Shown here one piece after another: positions 45,063 through 58,721 of a stretch of DNA of 64,000 nt. Positions within the stretch are counted from its first letter, which is position 1; each line of letters starts with the position of its first letter. Both the position numbers and the translations under genes were made by a program. The notes below the pieces were generated by a model. The model saw only the letters and a list, made by a program, of their open reading frames with translations, did not search any database and was not told where the DNA came from. Source of the DNA: Lumnitzera littorea (Eukaryota; Streptophyta; Magnoliopsida; Myrtales; Combretaceae); contig JAMXBB010000002.1 in NCBI GenBank assembly GCA_024138015.1, positions 12,219,941 to 12,283,940 on the forward strand. Direction: 5' to 3'.

Positions 45063-46789
45063 CAGATAAGTTTTTCTCAAATGCCTTAAATTTCGGTACG
45101 GTTACCCTAAATACGATTTTAGGGACTCATATAACATACCTTAGTTAGGGCATGCATCGCAATGTTACATTCCATAATTATGGAAGTGAAATTACTCATG
45201 TAGCCAAATTAGTAGATTTTGTTGATGGGTGATATTGTTTAAAGAGCTCAATATAAAATATCGTAAGGTAGGTATAGCTCCAGATGAAGATTCCATCAAG
45301 AGTTGTTGATGTAACATTGGTAATGGCCATAGTAAAATGAAATTGATTATTTTGTTTATACCGAGCAATATATTATATTGAAACAACAGGATTTCCCATT
45401 AAGAATGATGGGCTCATAGTAGGCTTATTAAGAAAAAAAGGTTTTCAAAGTCAAGTAGGCACTTGTTATAGGTGTCATTATACTGATAGGTAGTTTCTTA
45501 TATGTATTTGATGATTGATTTCTAAAGGTAGGTATAACTTTCTATGAACAAATTAGCCTATACCTACTCATGTTGCCTTTTCAATAAAATCTCTAGCATG
45601 CTAAAACCAATTTTGTTGTTTAGACTTTAACACTTTGATAGCTTATGTTAAAACCTTAAGGTTCTTCTTTGAGAAGATGGCCTTAAAATAAAAATAAGAC
45701 TAAGAGATCGACTTGTTGTGTAAATATAGTGGTTTTAGAAGGTGTCTAAGTATCACATAGGATTTGATGCTCATGACAAGTGCTATCAGACCAAAAACCC
45801 TTACCCCATTAAGATATAGAGATACTACCTTATGAACTTAAAGAGTGATTCTTATGAGTTATTTGATGTGAATAAAGCTTAAGGTGAGGAGTGAGCACTA
45901 AAAGGCATGTTTTGGAAACTACCTTAATAATAGGTTGAAATAAGACTGCTAAGCATTTGCTATGGACATTAATATAGTTGATCATTTTAGTTGTATACCT
46001 CAACAAGTTTTAATCTCAAGAACATAGTGTTAGTTGAAGGTATAGATGATTGGTGATAGGGAAGAAGGTTGGTGATAAGGATAGTAATGGCTTTAATTAA
46101 GTTTCATAGAGAAGGCATAGTAAATAAAGATAGATAATATATTATGGTTTTTATTTTAGAAGTTAAGTATAAGGAATTGGTCTAAGTAACTCGATGAGTA
46201 AATGACTTCAATAGATATCTCATCATAAATCTTAAAGATCATGATCTTCAACGAATTAATAATCAGTTAGTACAATGCTCTTATGATGATAGCCATGGGC
46301 CCATTATAGGCAATTGGCCATGTTAAGTACACATGCATAGCATTGTTTAAAAGTAGCATAATAATCATTTTGAATCAATAAAGAAGTCAACTCTCCAAAG
46401 AAAAACAATCAGCTTTTATGAAACAAATCAACATTACAACCCATGAGTAAACACTCAGATAAATAGTCAACTCCCAAACATTAGATAGTAAATACTCTAA
46501 AATTGGAACTAAGGACTTTTGGTTCATTAGACCATAAACACTCTAAAATTAGAACTAAGGACTTATGATTTTAATATCAAAATATATAGAGATAATTTTG
46601 GGTTAAGGTCACAAGTTACATCTCAATATTGCCATTTTTTGTAATTATACACCTAAGCTTCGATTACTTATACTGAGGTGTTAACTAGATCAACGGTGTG
46701 AATTTAAGTTAACTAAGATGTAAACATTGATAATTGAATACGAGACCCTTCAATTACTTATTTTTTGAAGCAAAATACTTACATCTTAT
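45063..46789. other. Stretch without recognised genes
   Basis: Somewhat less AT-rich than its surroundings, with scattered coding-like words but no frame I can assign. A short imperfect duplication (ACTCTAAAATTGGAACTAAGGACTT) lies at 46495-46570. Confidence 0.45.
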
Positions 46790-46935
46790 TCGCTTCTTCA
46801 AATAGAGAGGAATGGAATTATTATCCCTCTCTATTTATAAACTAAATTTATTATAATGTTTACTTAAAATGAATAACTATTCAAAAAGATGAAAAATCCT
46901 ATTAAATAAGGAATAGTTATTCATGTATTAGATTC
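46790..46935. repeat. Possible small MITE
   Basis: GGAATGGAATTATTATCC at one side and AAGGAATAGTTATTC at the other make imperfect inverted ends around an AT-rich centre. Resembles hAT-type MITE ends; no clear target duplication. Confidence 0.3.
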
Positions 46936-47881
46936 AATTAGTATTGCTTACCTATTGACACACACTCCAATTGCCTTTCTTTTTATTTTCTCCTTCACAA
47001 TATTATGTAACCATAACCTAACCACAGCATCACTATGACTACAATGGCTCAAACCTAATGGAGATAGCATGGTTGCCCTTTTTCTTGAACCTATAAGAAC
47101 CACAATGGCTTAAGTATGACCTTTACCTATGTATTAGGAAGCAAAAGGTAGTATTGTAGTTTCAAACATATCAAGTCTATTATCCATTAAAATCTTTATC
47201 GAGCATGTTTACTTTGCAAAGGCAAATCTCTCAAATTATTAGTAATGGATATTTATTTCTTTAGTTTCATTTTATTTTTCTTCAGTTAATTTTTCAAGCT
47301 TATGAGTTGAGAGACAGGTTCTTTTTCATAATGATTTTTAACATATTAGTTTTTTTAGTAAGTTATTGGTAATATATAAGCAATCATTCATTATACATAT
47401 ATAAAAGGTTTAAGGTTGAACCGTATATATATATATATACACACACATATATGTAAAACAAAGTTTTAATGTGTAAGGTATTTTAAAGGGGTACTGGTGT
47501 AATGCCTTGTTTAGTAGATCTTAGCTAATAGCATCGTGGGTATGGTAGTGATCGAGAACAAGAAAGATGGTTAGGTGGAACAACTTTTATGTGAAATTTT
47601 TTTTTTCTAGTAATTTCTTTCTTATTGCTAATGTACTTCATATAGTACGTTTTAGTCCAACTAAACAAGACAGTGAATTATTATTTGCTTATTCATTTCT
47701 TAAGAAATAAAAATACAACATAAGGCTTATTATAAATTTGTTCATATTGACTCATATAACTTGGATTATTAAATGACACAACATAACCTTCAAATTAATC
47801 ACAACATGTTAGTAACCCATAAGGATCAAATTGACATTTTATGACTAGTTCACTAAACATGAAGAGTGTCATCAATGGAAA

Positions 47882-47904
47882 CTCTCTCTCTCTCTCTCTC
47901 TCAT
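47882..47904. repeat. (CT)n microsatellite
   Basis: Uninterrupted CT dinucleotides, about 11 units, followed by ATACACACATACATA. Confidence 0.9.
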
Positions 47905-48174
47905 ACACACATACATATTCTTAGATATTTACCTAAGATGGTGTAATCCTTCCTTAATTTTACATGTGATTCTTATTTTTTTCCCCTCAAAATACTTATA
48001 ATCACATCAATCATTTTATTTTTATAGTTAATTTCATGAGTCTTGATGAATTTTTTTACTTTCATTACCTTTGGACCATTTCCATCTTCAATGAAAATAA
48101 TCGCTTTAAAATTTATCAACTTTATCTATAAATTGTTATGGAGAAAAGTACAAAGAAATTTTCCCTTTTTACTA

Positions 48175-48199
48175 ATATATATATATATATATATATATA
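48175..48199. repeat. (AT)n microsatellite
   Basis: Uninterrupted AT dinucleotides, about 12 units. Confidence 0.9.
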
Positions 48200-51100
48200 A
48201 GTTTTTTTTATTAGTGTGTATCATTCACGAATTGTAGGTTTCTTGTATGAATCCTTCAACCTCTATTGCTTCTCTATTTGAATATGTCTCTTATCATGTT
48301 GGTTTTACTTTTTATTTTTTTCAAAAATACTATGAAAGTTCTTTCATTATGTTAATTGATGATTTTTTTCTTTATGTTAACTAGTAGTTATAGATAGGGG
48401 GTTTCGATTGTAATGGTAGTGATCATAAGCTTATAGCATAAGCTTTGCACTTCATATGGTCTTTAAGAGGTGATATGTAACTACCACGTATATACAACTT
48501 CGAAAAATAAGCAAAGAAAAAAGGCAATATTAAGATGCTTAGAAGTACAAGTGATAGATCAATAAATTTTAGAGCATTAACCCCATTGTTTTTGAGAAAA
48601 AAATAATGTATTCTTCATTTTAAGCTTTCTTACTCTCTAGGGCATCATTTTGACAACACAATGATGTTTCTTTGATCTCTACAATCATACCAAACAAGTA
48701 AGAGCTCTTTAGCATTTAAAAATTCTAACCATCGACGATGTTTAAGGAATTTCATACGCGATTATTAGTTGGGATGAATCCTCTTAATGGATCCCTTCAT
48801 CATGGATGGACTCAAGATAATAAAATTGGGGGGCTGCATTTATTATAATTAAGTCAATATTAAAATCATTGATAGGAAAATAAAATATCTAATTGTTGTT
48901 ATAATTATATTACATCTTATATAAGTTAAAGGATTTTGCTAATAATTTAACTTACAATAATTCCTATAACTTAATTGGATGGAAAAAACATTTTTAAAAA
49001 TGGCTACGAGTAATTGGAACACTTTATAAGAAGTTAAAGGAATAAACTTTTGATTTTTTTTATTATTCACATATACGAAATAAAATTTAACTAATAATTT
49101 ATAAAAAATTACACTAATATATAGAAACTTATATGAGTTTTGTTTTTAGCAAAAATAGATTAGAAAAAAAATATTTGAGTAGAAAATTACTGGCACAGCA
49201 AAAAAAAAAAAAAAGAAGCAAATTTACATAGATATAATTATTATATTATCTTTTATCATGATAATTTTGTCTAATTGTTTCATTACCAATGCTAAAATAA
49301 AAAATAAAAAAGAATTGAACCCAAGACCTCATGTTTGTAAAAGAAAATACTTAACCACCAAATTATACCTAAATCCATCCCTACCCTCCATATAATCTTA
49401 TTGAATTTAAGCTTGTGGAAAGCCTTTCTAAATGCATAAGCCACCTAAAAAAAGGTCAAAAGTGGATAAGCCAGTTTAACAATTACTATTTTAAGCAATA
49501 TATATATATATATACATACATACACACACCAAGTCCATAAACCTAATTCTCTAAGTCTTATCCTAACCCATTGAGTTAAGTGCAAATTGTTACTAGACTT
49601 AAAAACCCTAATCTTATAAATCCATTTCAACTATCTATATTTCATCTCTTAATCAAAGTCCTTTGGATGAAATCAAATGAGTTAGGCATCAAATATACCT
49701 TTTAAATAATTAAGGTGTTGCCTAACACATACACATAAGTATGCACATATATACAAACAAATAAATAAACTCAAACCAAGTTTATGGGTCAATAAGAAAA
49801 CATGTTATTATATACACACATATATATGTATGTATTTGTGGATCAATAAAGAAATAAATAAACTCGATTCGATTTTGTTTATTTATTTGTATGTATGTGT
49901 ATGTGTATATTTATGTGTATGTGTGTATCTTATATTTTGTGATTCACGAATGGGGTCCAAGATATATGCACATGCATAAAAATATACACACGTACACACA
50001 TATATACGTGCTATACATATGTGTGTGTGAGTGTACATATAACATGTATTCAATGACCTTTGAAAATCATGTAGCTATGGAAGAGTATTCCTTATCAAGT
50101 TGCTTTTAAAAAAAAATAAAAAATAAAAGATTTGCAAAGCATGACTTGTGAATATATGCCTGATCCTAATTAGCTCGAGGGTAATGTTTAAAGTAAGCTT
50201 TATGTGCTTTCATTATTGTAAAGTTGGTTTCATGATGGGTAAAACTTTTACATGTATATCACTTCAATCTAAAGTTTGAACCCATAGCTTGTATATGAAG
50301 GGTTCAATTTTTTTCTTTCCTCCCAAAGCATGTCTTCGAGATATATGATTGCTAGAATATTCTTTAAGCTGAAATATGAGAGCTAAATCCATGTTTCTCT
50401 TGATATAGTCTACGCACAATAGACAAAATATTTACTTCCCATCTTTGTTTATCATTACAAAACTTTTCTTTCCTTCCTTCCGTTATATTGTTGCAAGCTT
50501 CACTTCTTTTCCTTCCCCTTTCATGTTACTCTTATTTAATTTTCTTTCAACATTTGGATTGATTAAAGGGTATTGAGCTAAGCCTTTTTAGAAAGGTTAA
50601 TGATTTAGCTAAAAAAATTTCAAGATAAACAACTCATATAGAAAATGACCCACAAGTAGAGGACTATTTCTTCATTTTCATATTACAATTTCAAAATTGT
50701 AAAATGTCTATCTAAAAACTTCACAATTGTTAAAACAGTAATTAACAATACAATATTATTTAGTTATTTATTAATTATAATTCTAAAATAATTATTATTT
50801 GGTTTTACACGTATATGTTCTTTTCTTGTTTGGAACTAAAGAAGAATTTCATTAATGAGAAAATATTTCATCAGTAATGAAATCAATAGGCACAAAAGGA
50901 CACATAAACAAAGAGCTGAGGTGTAAGAAGTCAAGTAGATAAATCAATGAATCTCTTTACAAGTCAATCTATTTTACGTAGGGAATAATGTGATTTCTCA
51001 TATACAAACAAAACTTAATTAATTCACTTGCATAAAAAAATTGTATAAAAGGAATAACATAATGTCATGCACAAAACTAAAGAATTGTAATAGTCCTGTC

Positions 51101-54100
51101 ATGTAAACCAACCTACGCTATAAACTAACCGCCTTAGCTGCTAATATAGGTATAGCCTACACAAGGCATTTACTACTCCACTGCTTGAAAGTGCCTCATT
51201 CAATACATAGTAAGAATCAACTTGTGGGATAACTTTTAAAAATAGATTCTAAAAATAATTTTTTTGACTTAAATTTTGAGTAAAAATCAAGTTAAAAGTT
51301 GTATGATAGATAAAACCTTGTATTTAATAAAAATTCCAAAAACTACATTGTTATGAAAAGATATAGTGTTTACTAAAATTTCACCAAAATCCACAGGTTT
51401 GCAAAGCATTGAATAAATTTCATTGATTGAAAACTAAGGATCACCTGAAGAGACCCTGTTAGTTTTCTTAGAAGTTAGTACAATTAATAAACTAAATAGA
51501 AATCTAGTCAAGTAATCTTGAATCTCACTCCTTGACCTTATTCTTTAGCCTTCTAAAACTTGGAGTAGTACTGGTGAATCTATTGGGGAAACCTACAAAA
51601 CAGCTATAGGGGAATGAGCGACAACTTACTTAGTAAGTGAGATGGAGACAGTAATACATATCTGTCACCAAGCAACTAGGGTATTCCAGCAATTTAATTA
51701 GATGCAATACATGATCAAGTAAATGCCATCGCATGATATTAATCGGTCGTCATGAGATTAGAGAAATTGTTTTCACTCTAATCTAGGTTTCAAGGAGTTA
51801 AACACTGCACATTAGTGAATTTGGTCACCAAATCAGGGTTTGTGCAATGGAAAACATGCTCCGCCTGAGACTACCTTCAAATCACGGACTCTAACCTGGC
51901 TACGACCTCCTCTCCTGTCAGCTAGTTCGACTTAGAGTGGGGAGAGGACCATTTTTGCTATCCTCAACGAAAAGGTCCAAGTGTGGCCCACACTTCTTAG
52001 TCATTTTCCCCTAATAGGTTGAGATGTAGATTTAGTTAATAGTTAAGTCGGGTTTGTGTTAGATTACTTTTGAGGTGATTAAGCAAATTTAAATAGTCCA
52101 AAGCATATAATATCATGAAGCAATCAACACACCAATCTAGCACTCAAATAGTACAATAGTATTTAAGCATACACACTACATGTGCATAGGCAACTAACTT
52201 ATAACTACAAACAAGATATATACTAAGGTCTCCAAGTATTCTTAAATAATACTTCAAAGTGTGGTGAAACACTAATCTCACTTACCTAGATATTGATGCT
52301 CATTCTCCTTATGTGTCGCTCTTGTCTTCCTTAATGTAACATCTTTAGTTTCTATAATATATAAAATATATGACTTTGGTTCGACATTTTAATGAGTTCC
52401 TTAATTGTGTTAGGTGAGTTTTCTAAGGTATTTATTATATATTAGTTAAGTAAAATACAGTTTGACCAAGGTTCTGATCTGGTACAGATTGCTACCTAAT
52501 AGTTTATGATCCAGGTTTTGAATTTAATAAATTCTTAGAAGTGATAGACAAACGACCTCTTGATCTCTCTCCAACTTCCAATGGTCCAATATTCAGCACC
52601 AACCATTTTCAAACTTCTAGTTGTTCTTATTTTTTGCATCTTCCGTTAAACTACTTTTTGACTAAGTTTCTAACTTGGGTTTTAACCTACCCTTATGATA
52701 TGGCTATTATTCAGATAGCTTCTTACTCATGTTCTAACTCTAATATAGGTATAGAATTCATATACAAATTACCGGTTGATCTACTATCGAACTCTTAGTG
52801 TAGTTAAAAATATTAAATACCATATTATATTCTGACCCAATTTCTAATGAAGTTTCTGATCAGCTGTCCTAAATTAAATTCTTATTTAAGAAGTCTTCAA
52901 CTTACATTTTATTCTCTAGAAATAGTATAGAGTCTAAGGATAACCTCTTAATTATCTAGATCGAATTTCTAGTATATTCACCATATTTATACCAAGTTAC
53001 ATTCTAACACACCTTCTGACTTACTTTTTTATCTGCACCAAATATACTTTGAATTCTTGAATGACACAATTCCAACATCTACACCCCTGTTTCCTTACTC
53101 CAACATTCTAACCCAATACTCCAAACCTCAAATACAATTATAAATTAGTACTTGATAACCCAATTGTTAAATCTAACACCCATTTTAGGAGATTTCAACC
53201 ACTCGCATATTAGATAAGAAAAACCCTAAAATTCAACTTTTGAATTTTTGAAAACTCTTTTCATGGAATCAAATTAGATAAATTGAAATGTTTGTACATA
53301 AATTTTGGGATCAAAACAACATCATTTAAGCTATTAAAAATTAGAATTTAGGTTCGTTTTTTGACTAGTTTCTTAATAGACACATATTTTGACTTGGAAT
53401 TTGAAGAATCTAGTTGCATTTTTGGATTCTAGATGAAAAATTACTTAAGGAAACCAAAAATCATAATTTTTAAAGCTCGTTTACTATTTTTAGAAAAATA
53501 GAATAAAAAATAGCTAAAACCAAAACTTACTGCTACTTGCAACTTCAACAATCATCGGGGGTGAGGGTTTGTCTTCTTAAGTTGGCACCACCTCCTTTGT
53601 CTCTAGATAGTTTGGCTCGCTCTTAGGTGGTAGCTAGCTTAAAGAACCCAAAATCCTTCTATTTTGTACTATTTTTATTTTTTTTGCCATTTTTGCAAAG
53701 ACCCTTTTCAACACTTTTTGAGCCTTTTCAGATTTTTCCCTACATTCAAACTAACCATACTTCATTGTGAAAGTGCTCCTAGGAATTTAGAAAATTCTTT
53801 GATTGGTGGAAGGATTTTTCAAAGGCCAAATGTTCATTTTCTTACTTAATTCTCATACCATATGTCCTCTTCACCCATATATGCATTCACTAATTCTTTT
53901 TGCATGAGTTTCCCACGCCTTCCTTACATTCAAAATGATTCCCCAACTGTCCCTTTGCTATTTTTAAATTATTCAATTTAATTAGGAAATATCTAAAGGT
54001 ATTTTCCCTATTTCAGGTACACATATGTATATATAAATGCTTGTATATGCCTAAAGAGATGTCTCCTAGTTGTCCTATGGTTTGGTAATTTTTATAATTT

Positions 54101-54174
54101 TTTCCTCATATTAGTTTATTTATTTAGTAATTTTTGCTTATTTTTGGGTATTTTCAATAATTATGGGTACATAT

Positions 54175-54662
54175 ATTTATATAATAATTATTCTTGATGT
54201 ATATAAATGTTTTTTATATATTATTGTATGTATAACGTTAATTATATTACTCATATAATTCATTTCTAAATGTTCGTTAATTTCCAAAACCTAATTCATG
54301 CGTTACCAATAATATAGTAATATGGTAAATTGTTACTATTTTAGTTATATTTTTAATATTTTGTTATATTATTAAATTCCAAGCCTACGAAAACTTCTCA
54401 ACTAATCTCACGAAGCCCCTCGTAAGTTTCTAGACTAAGCAGGTTACCTTGTCAATATATATAATAATTATTCCCAATGTATATAAATGCCTTTTGTATA
54501 TTATTTTGTATACAATGTTAATTATATTACTATTATAATTCATTTCTAAATGTTCGTTAATTTTTGAAACATAATTCATGCGTTACCAATAATATAGTAA
54601 TATGGTAAATTGTTACTATTTTAATGATATTTTTAATATTTATTATATTATCGAATTTCGAG
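54175..54662. repeat. 280 bp tandem duplication inside the Tekay/Del-like LTR
   Basis: Unit 1 is about 54175-54454. Unit 2 is 54455-54662, continuing after the inserted LTR at 58586 to about 58652. Shared words: ATAATAATTATTC, CATTTCTAAATGTTCGTTAAT, GCGTTACCAATAATATAGTAA, then CTACGAAAAC/TTACGAAAAC and TTTCTAGACTAA. The LTR insertion cut unit 2, so the duplication came first. Confidence 0.85.
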
Positions 54663-55619
54663 TGTCAAGCTTAGTTTTTTTGCTCCTCGGGTTCTTTTAT
54701 GAATTAGGTTTCTTTTAAACCAATTAATACTAAATCCTATCCGTTTAATACTAACTCTCAACTAAAGTTTAAAGAAAACTGGTTTTTTTATATCTTGAAA
54801 TCATTTTGGAGTCACTACCTGATTGGAGTTGGAAAAAAAAGTTAAGTTATAACGAATTTGGTGGATTGATTATAACTTAGCCACTGGTCTTTCGATAAAA
54901 AGCAATTTTGAAAAAAGGGGTCTTAAAATAAGAGATTTGGATTTAGCGGTTAGGAATATTAAACTCTTACGGGCTTTATTAACTTTTCAAATTTAATATT
55001 AACCTTAAAAATCACCTTTTAATTTTAAAAGATAGAACTTGATTATTTACTTAAATGGGATCGTTCAAACAATCTAAACTAAAACGAGAAAATCGAGTTT
55101 TTTTTATTTTTATCGTCGCCCTGTAGGTACCTACGTACCTGCTTTCGGGATTAGACATACGTAGTTTTTTTATGAAAACTTAAGCAGGTGATTTGATTTT
55201 AATTTTGAAAAAATATCAGATTTTCGTTTTTATCCAATTCAATTTATTCAAAGAAATTCTCCTGAAGGGTCCTAATCGGTGTTTTATTTTTGAAAACTTT
55301 AAAATAGTTCTAATTTGGAAAGAGTCCATCTACTTTCATTTATTTTTAAAAAACTCGATTTTTCTAAGTGTCAAAATAATTTTTATTCACTAACCTATTT
55401 ATTTATTTTTATTTTTATTGTATTATCTTATTTATTTTTTTACTTATTATATCTATTTCTATTAAACTAAAAAATAAATAAATAGGCTACTTCTTTTTTT
55501 TTTCTCTTTTTCTCTTTTTGTTTTTCTTCTCTTCCTTTTTTCTTTTTCGTTCTTTTTTTCTTTTTCTCATTTATAACATTTACAAATAAATAAATAAACA
55601 AAATTAAAAAGAAAAAAAA

Positions 55620-55835
55620 TTGGGTCGACTTGGATTAGCTTCGAATCGGCTTGGATAGCTTAGAGGTAGCTCGAATCGGCTCGGGGTTAGTCAGTTCCCT
55701 TCGGCTTGTATTGGCTCGATCGACTCACTTCGGCTTAAATCAGTTTAGTCAGCTTACTTCAGCTCGGGGTTGGCTTACTTCGGCTCGATCGGCTCACTTT
55801 GGCTTGATCAGCTCGTATTGGCTTAGAAAATCCGA
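55620..55835 (-). repeat. Degenerate CGGCTY minisatellite in the outer F-family LTR
   Basis: Irregular array of words such as TCGGCTCGATCGGCTCACTT, CTTCGGCTT and TTGGCTTGATCAGCTCG in plus reading, far richer in G+C than its surroundings. Its counterpart in the inner LTR (56650-56812) is the complement and has fewer units. Both open frames across it are repeat translations. Confidence 0.7.
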
Positions 55836-55845
55836 TGGTGGTAAT

Positions 55846-57762
55846 TATAGACATTTAATTTTTGCCCCATTTATTTTTATTTTTATTTTTTATAATCCCT
55901 ATATTAGGAAAAACACAAAAAAAAAAGGAAATTAAAGAAAACCTAAAAAATTTAAAAAATTAAGAATTTTAGGAAAATACAAAAATATATATATAATAAG
56001 AAAATGCACAAAAAAAAAGAAAGTTGGAAAAATATATATAAAAAAAAAGGAAATCTAGAAAAAAAATACAAAAAATAAAAGAAATTTAGAAAATAAAAGA
56101 AAATAGACAAAAATAGGGAATTTAGAAAATAATTTTTTAGGTTATTTAAATAATTTTGAATAAAAGGCTATTGGGCCTAGGCTTAGATTTGAATCGAGCC
56201 TAGGTTGACTTGGTCCATATGTGTACCAATAGTTTAGTTGGATAAGCACTTAGACTTGATATTATATATGACTTTGAGATACTAGGTTCAATTTATGGAA
56301 GGTGTAAAATGTATCTTTTATTTTCTTTTCTCACTTCATTGCCACATCATAGGCTACATCATCATTACATCATTTAAATACACTCCTGCACGAGTTGGAC
56401 ACACTCCTACATGCGCAGCTGTGTATTTGGCACCATATATCATCTAGGTTCGTCTAATCTAAAATTGAAAGAAAATTATATTGCATTTAATTTTTTCCAT
56501 TCTTAACTTGACTATGATACCTATAAATAGGGGTTTGCTTCTCATTTTCAAAACACAACAAAGCTTCAAAACACTTTAGAAAAACAAAAATCGAAGCTTT
56601 CTCTCTCTAGGATAGTATCCCCTATAGTGATTTTTGATAAAAACCATCACCATCGGATTTTTCGAGCCAACACGAGCTGATCCAAATCGAAGTGATCCAA
56701 ACATAGCCGAAGTAAGTTGACCCCAAGTTGACTAAGCCGAAGTGAGCCGATAAGTCGATCCGAGCTGCCTTTGAGCCGTTAAAGCCAATCCAAAGCCAAT
56801 CCAAGTTGACCTGGTTTGTTTGTTTGTTTTTTTATATATTTTATTTGTAAATGTTATAAACAAGAAAAAGAAAAAAAGAACACAAAAGAAAAAAGAAAGA
56901 GAAGAAAAACAAAAAAGAAAAGAAGTAGTCTAGTTATTTATTTATTTTTTATTTTAATAGAAATGGATAGAATAAGTATAAAATAAATAAGATAATATAA
57001 TAAAAATAAAAATAAATAAATAGGTTAGTGAATAAAAATTGTTTTGTCACTTAGAAAATTGATTTTTCAAAAAATAAAATAAAAATAAATGAACCATTTT
57101 TTAAATTAAGATCATTTAGAATTTCCAAAAATAAAAATCAATTTAGGACCCTTTAAGAAATTTTCTTAAATAAATCAAAATGAGTAAAAACATAAAGCCA
57201 GCTATTTTAAAAACTAAAATTAACTCAACCTACTAAAGTTTTCATTAAAAACAACTACGTATATCTGATTTTAAATAGTGTGTATGTAGGTATCTACAGG
57301 ACAACGATAAAAAAAAAAAAAACTAATTTCCCTTTCTCTTTAATTTATATTATTTTATTTATTCAATTGGAGTATCCAATAATCAAGTTTTGTCTTTCAA
57401 AATAAAAAAGTGATTTTTAAGTTTAATTCTAATTTTGGAAAGTTAATGGTACCCGTAAAGGTTTAAAATTTCAAACCCTTAGATCCAAATTCTCTAGTTT
57501 CAAAAAACGTTTTGTAAAGTTAGTTTTAATCGTTAGATTAGTGGCTAGATTATAATTAATCCACCAAATTGTTTATAACTTAACTGTTTTTCCCGATTCT
57601 GGTCAAGTGACAACTCCAAAGTTGTTTTCAAAACAAAAAGGAACGATTTTTTTTAAACCTTAATCGAGGGTCGGCATTAAACAAGTAGGGTTTAGTACTG
57701 ATCGATTTAAAAAAAGCTAATTTTATAAAAAGAACTAGGAGGGTGAAAAACTAGGCTGAACA
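55846..57762 (+). mobile_element. F-family solo LTR (inner), plus-oriented
   Basis: 1917 bp from TATAGACATTTAATTTTTGC (decayed TGTAGACA) to GGCTGAACA, with exact GTAAT at 55841-55845 and 57763-57767. TATAAATAGGGG begins at 56522, followed by AACAAAGCTTCAAAACACT, shared with the outer copy. The segment 56650-56812 is the repeat-rich GAGCC/CGAAGT part. No coding. Confidence 0.9.
56522..56533 (+). promoter_or_regulatory. TATA box of the inner F-family LTR
   Basis: TATAAATAGGGG, with a CTCTCTCTC leader about 75 bp downstream. The outer copy has TACAAATAGGGG at the same place. Confidence 0.6.
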
Positions 57763-58721
57763 GTAATTTTCATCAAAAAACACCGTAAGGGATGCTATAC
57801 TAAAGAGAGAGAGAGGAAGCGTGCTAGACAAAGGAAGCTTCGATTTTTGTTTTTCTAAAGTGTTTCGAAGCTTTGTTGTGTGTTGAAAATGAAGAGTAGA
57901 CCCCTATTTGTAGGTATCATGGTCGAGTTAAGGATGGAAAATATTAAATACAATATGATTTTCTTCCATGTTTGGATTAGACAAATCTGGACAATATGTG
58001 ATGCCAAATATGAAGCTGTACGTGTAGGAGTGTGTCTACCACACTTAGAAGTGAGTTGGTAAATGATGTGGCGATGACGTGGCCTGTAATGTGGCGATGA
58101 CATGGCGATGAAGTGAGAAAAGAAAATAAAATAAAAGATACATTTTGCACCTTCCATGAATTAGACCTAGGATCTTTAAGTTATATGCAATATCAAATCC
58201 GAGTGTTTATTCAGCTGAGCTGTTGGTTTTTTCTTATTCATATGTGCAATTAATTGCATATATGGACTAAGTCAACCTAGGCTATATTTAAATTTAAACT
58301 TAAGCCTAATGACCTTCTCTTTATTTTATTATATTTTACTAAACTATCTAAAAGATTTATTTTTTCCTAAGTCTTCTTTTTTTTTTTTTGTATTTTTCTA
58401 AATTTGTTATTTTTTTGTGCTTTTTCTTATTTTTGTATTTTTCCTAAAATTCTTATTTTTTTTCTAAAATTCTTTATTTTTTTTAGTTTTCTTTATTTTC
58501 CTCTTTTTTTTTTTGTGTTTTTCCTAATTTAGGACTTATTGAGGAAATAAAATAAAGGAAGCAAAAATTGGGTGTCTACACCGAGCTTACGAAAACCTCC
58601 CAACTAATCTCATGAAACCCTTCGTAAATTTCTAGACTAATCAGGTTACATTCTCGAGCAATTTAAATTGGCTACCAAACGTCATCGTACCAATACGAGT
58701 CTCATACATAATTCTACATAA

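Larger units (their letters stand above)
46936..51057. other. AT-rich stretch with microsatellites only
   Basis: Simple repeats: TA/CA run at 47423-47452, (CT)n at 47882-47904, (AT)n at 48175-48199, TA runs at 49498-49516 and mixed TATG/TACA tracts at 49800-50040. The few open frames are short and composed of these repeats. A small palindrome (ATTTCATTAATGAG with CAGTAATGAAAT) is near 50845-50880. Confidence 0.55.
54663..58580 (-). mobile_element. F-family solo LTR (outer), minus-oriented, split by an inverted copy of itself
   Basis: Minus reading runs from TGTAGACACCCAATTTTTGC (58580) to AAGCTTGACA (54663). Flanks TCGAG and CCGAG differ by one transition. The halves 57768-58580 and 54663-55845 join exactly across the GTAAT duplication and then total 1996 bp. 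The TATA position reads CTACAAATAGGGG (57901-57914), one base off. Ends and the ACGTA...TGTAGGTA motif resemble LTRs B and C, so it is likely a Ty3/Gypsy relative of them. Confidence 0.85.
51063..58716 (-). mobile_element. Tekay/Del-like solo LTR, minus-oriented, with internal duplication and nested LTRs
   Basis: Starts TGTCATGCACAAAAC at 51063 and aligns with 30405-33668 (GTAAACCAACCTACGCT, CTTAGCTGCTAATATAG, then the family block at 51840-51960). Target copies CATAA at 51058-51062 and 58717-58721 are identical. The right end reads AATTCTA, a decayed CA. A 280 bp tandem duplication (from 54175) and a 3.9 kb nested pair of other LTRs (54663-58580) lie inside; without them it is about 3.4 kb, like its relatives. 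Confidence 0.75.

Noticed and set aside
49891..50109. 72-codon frame rich in Tyr, Val and His
   Set aside because: Translation of TATG/TACA microsatellite DNA.
55651..56804. Frames across the CGGCTY arrays (plus at 55651, minus at 56622)
   Set aside because: Repeat translation in non-coding LTR DNA.
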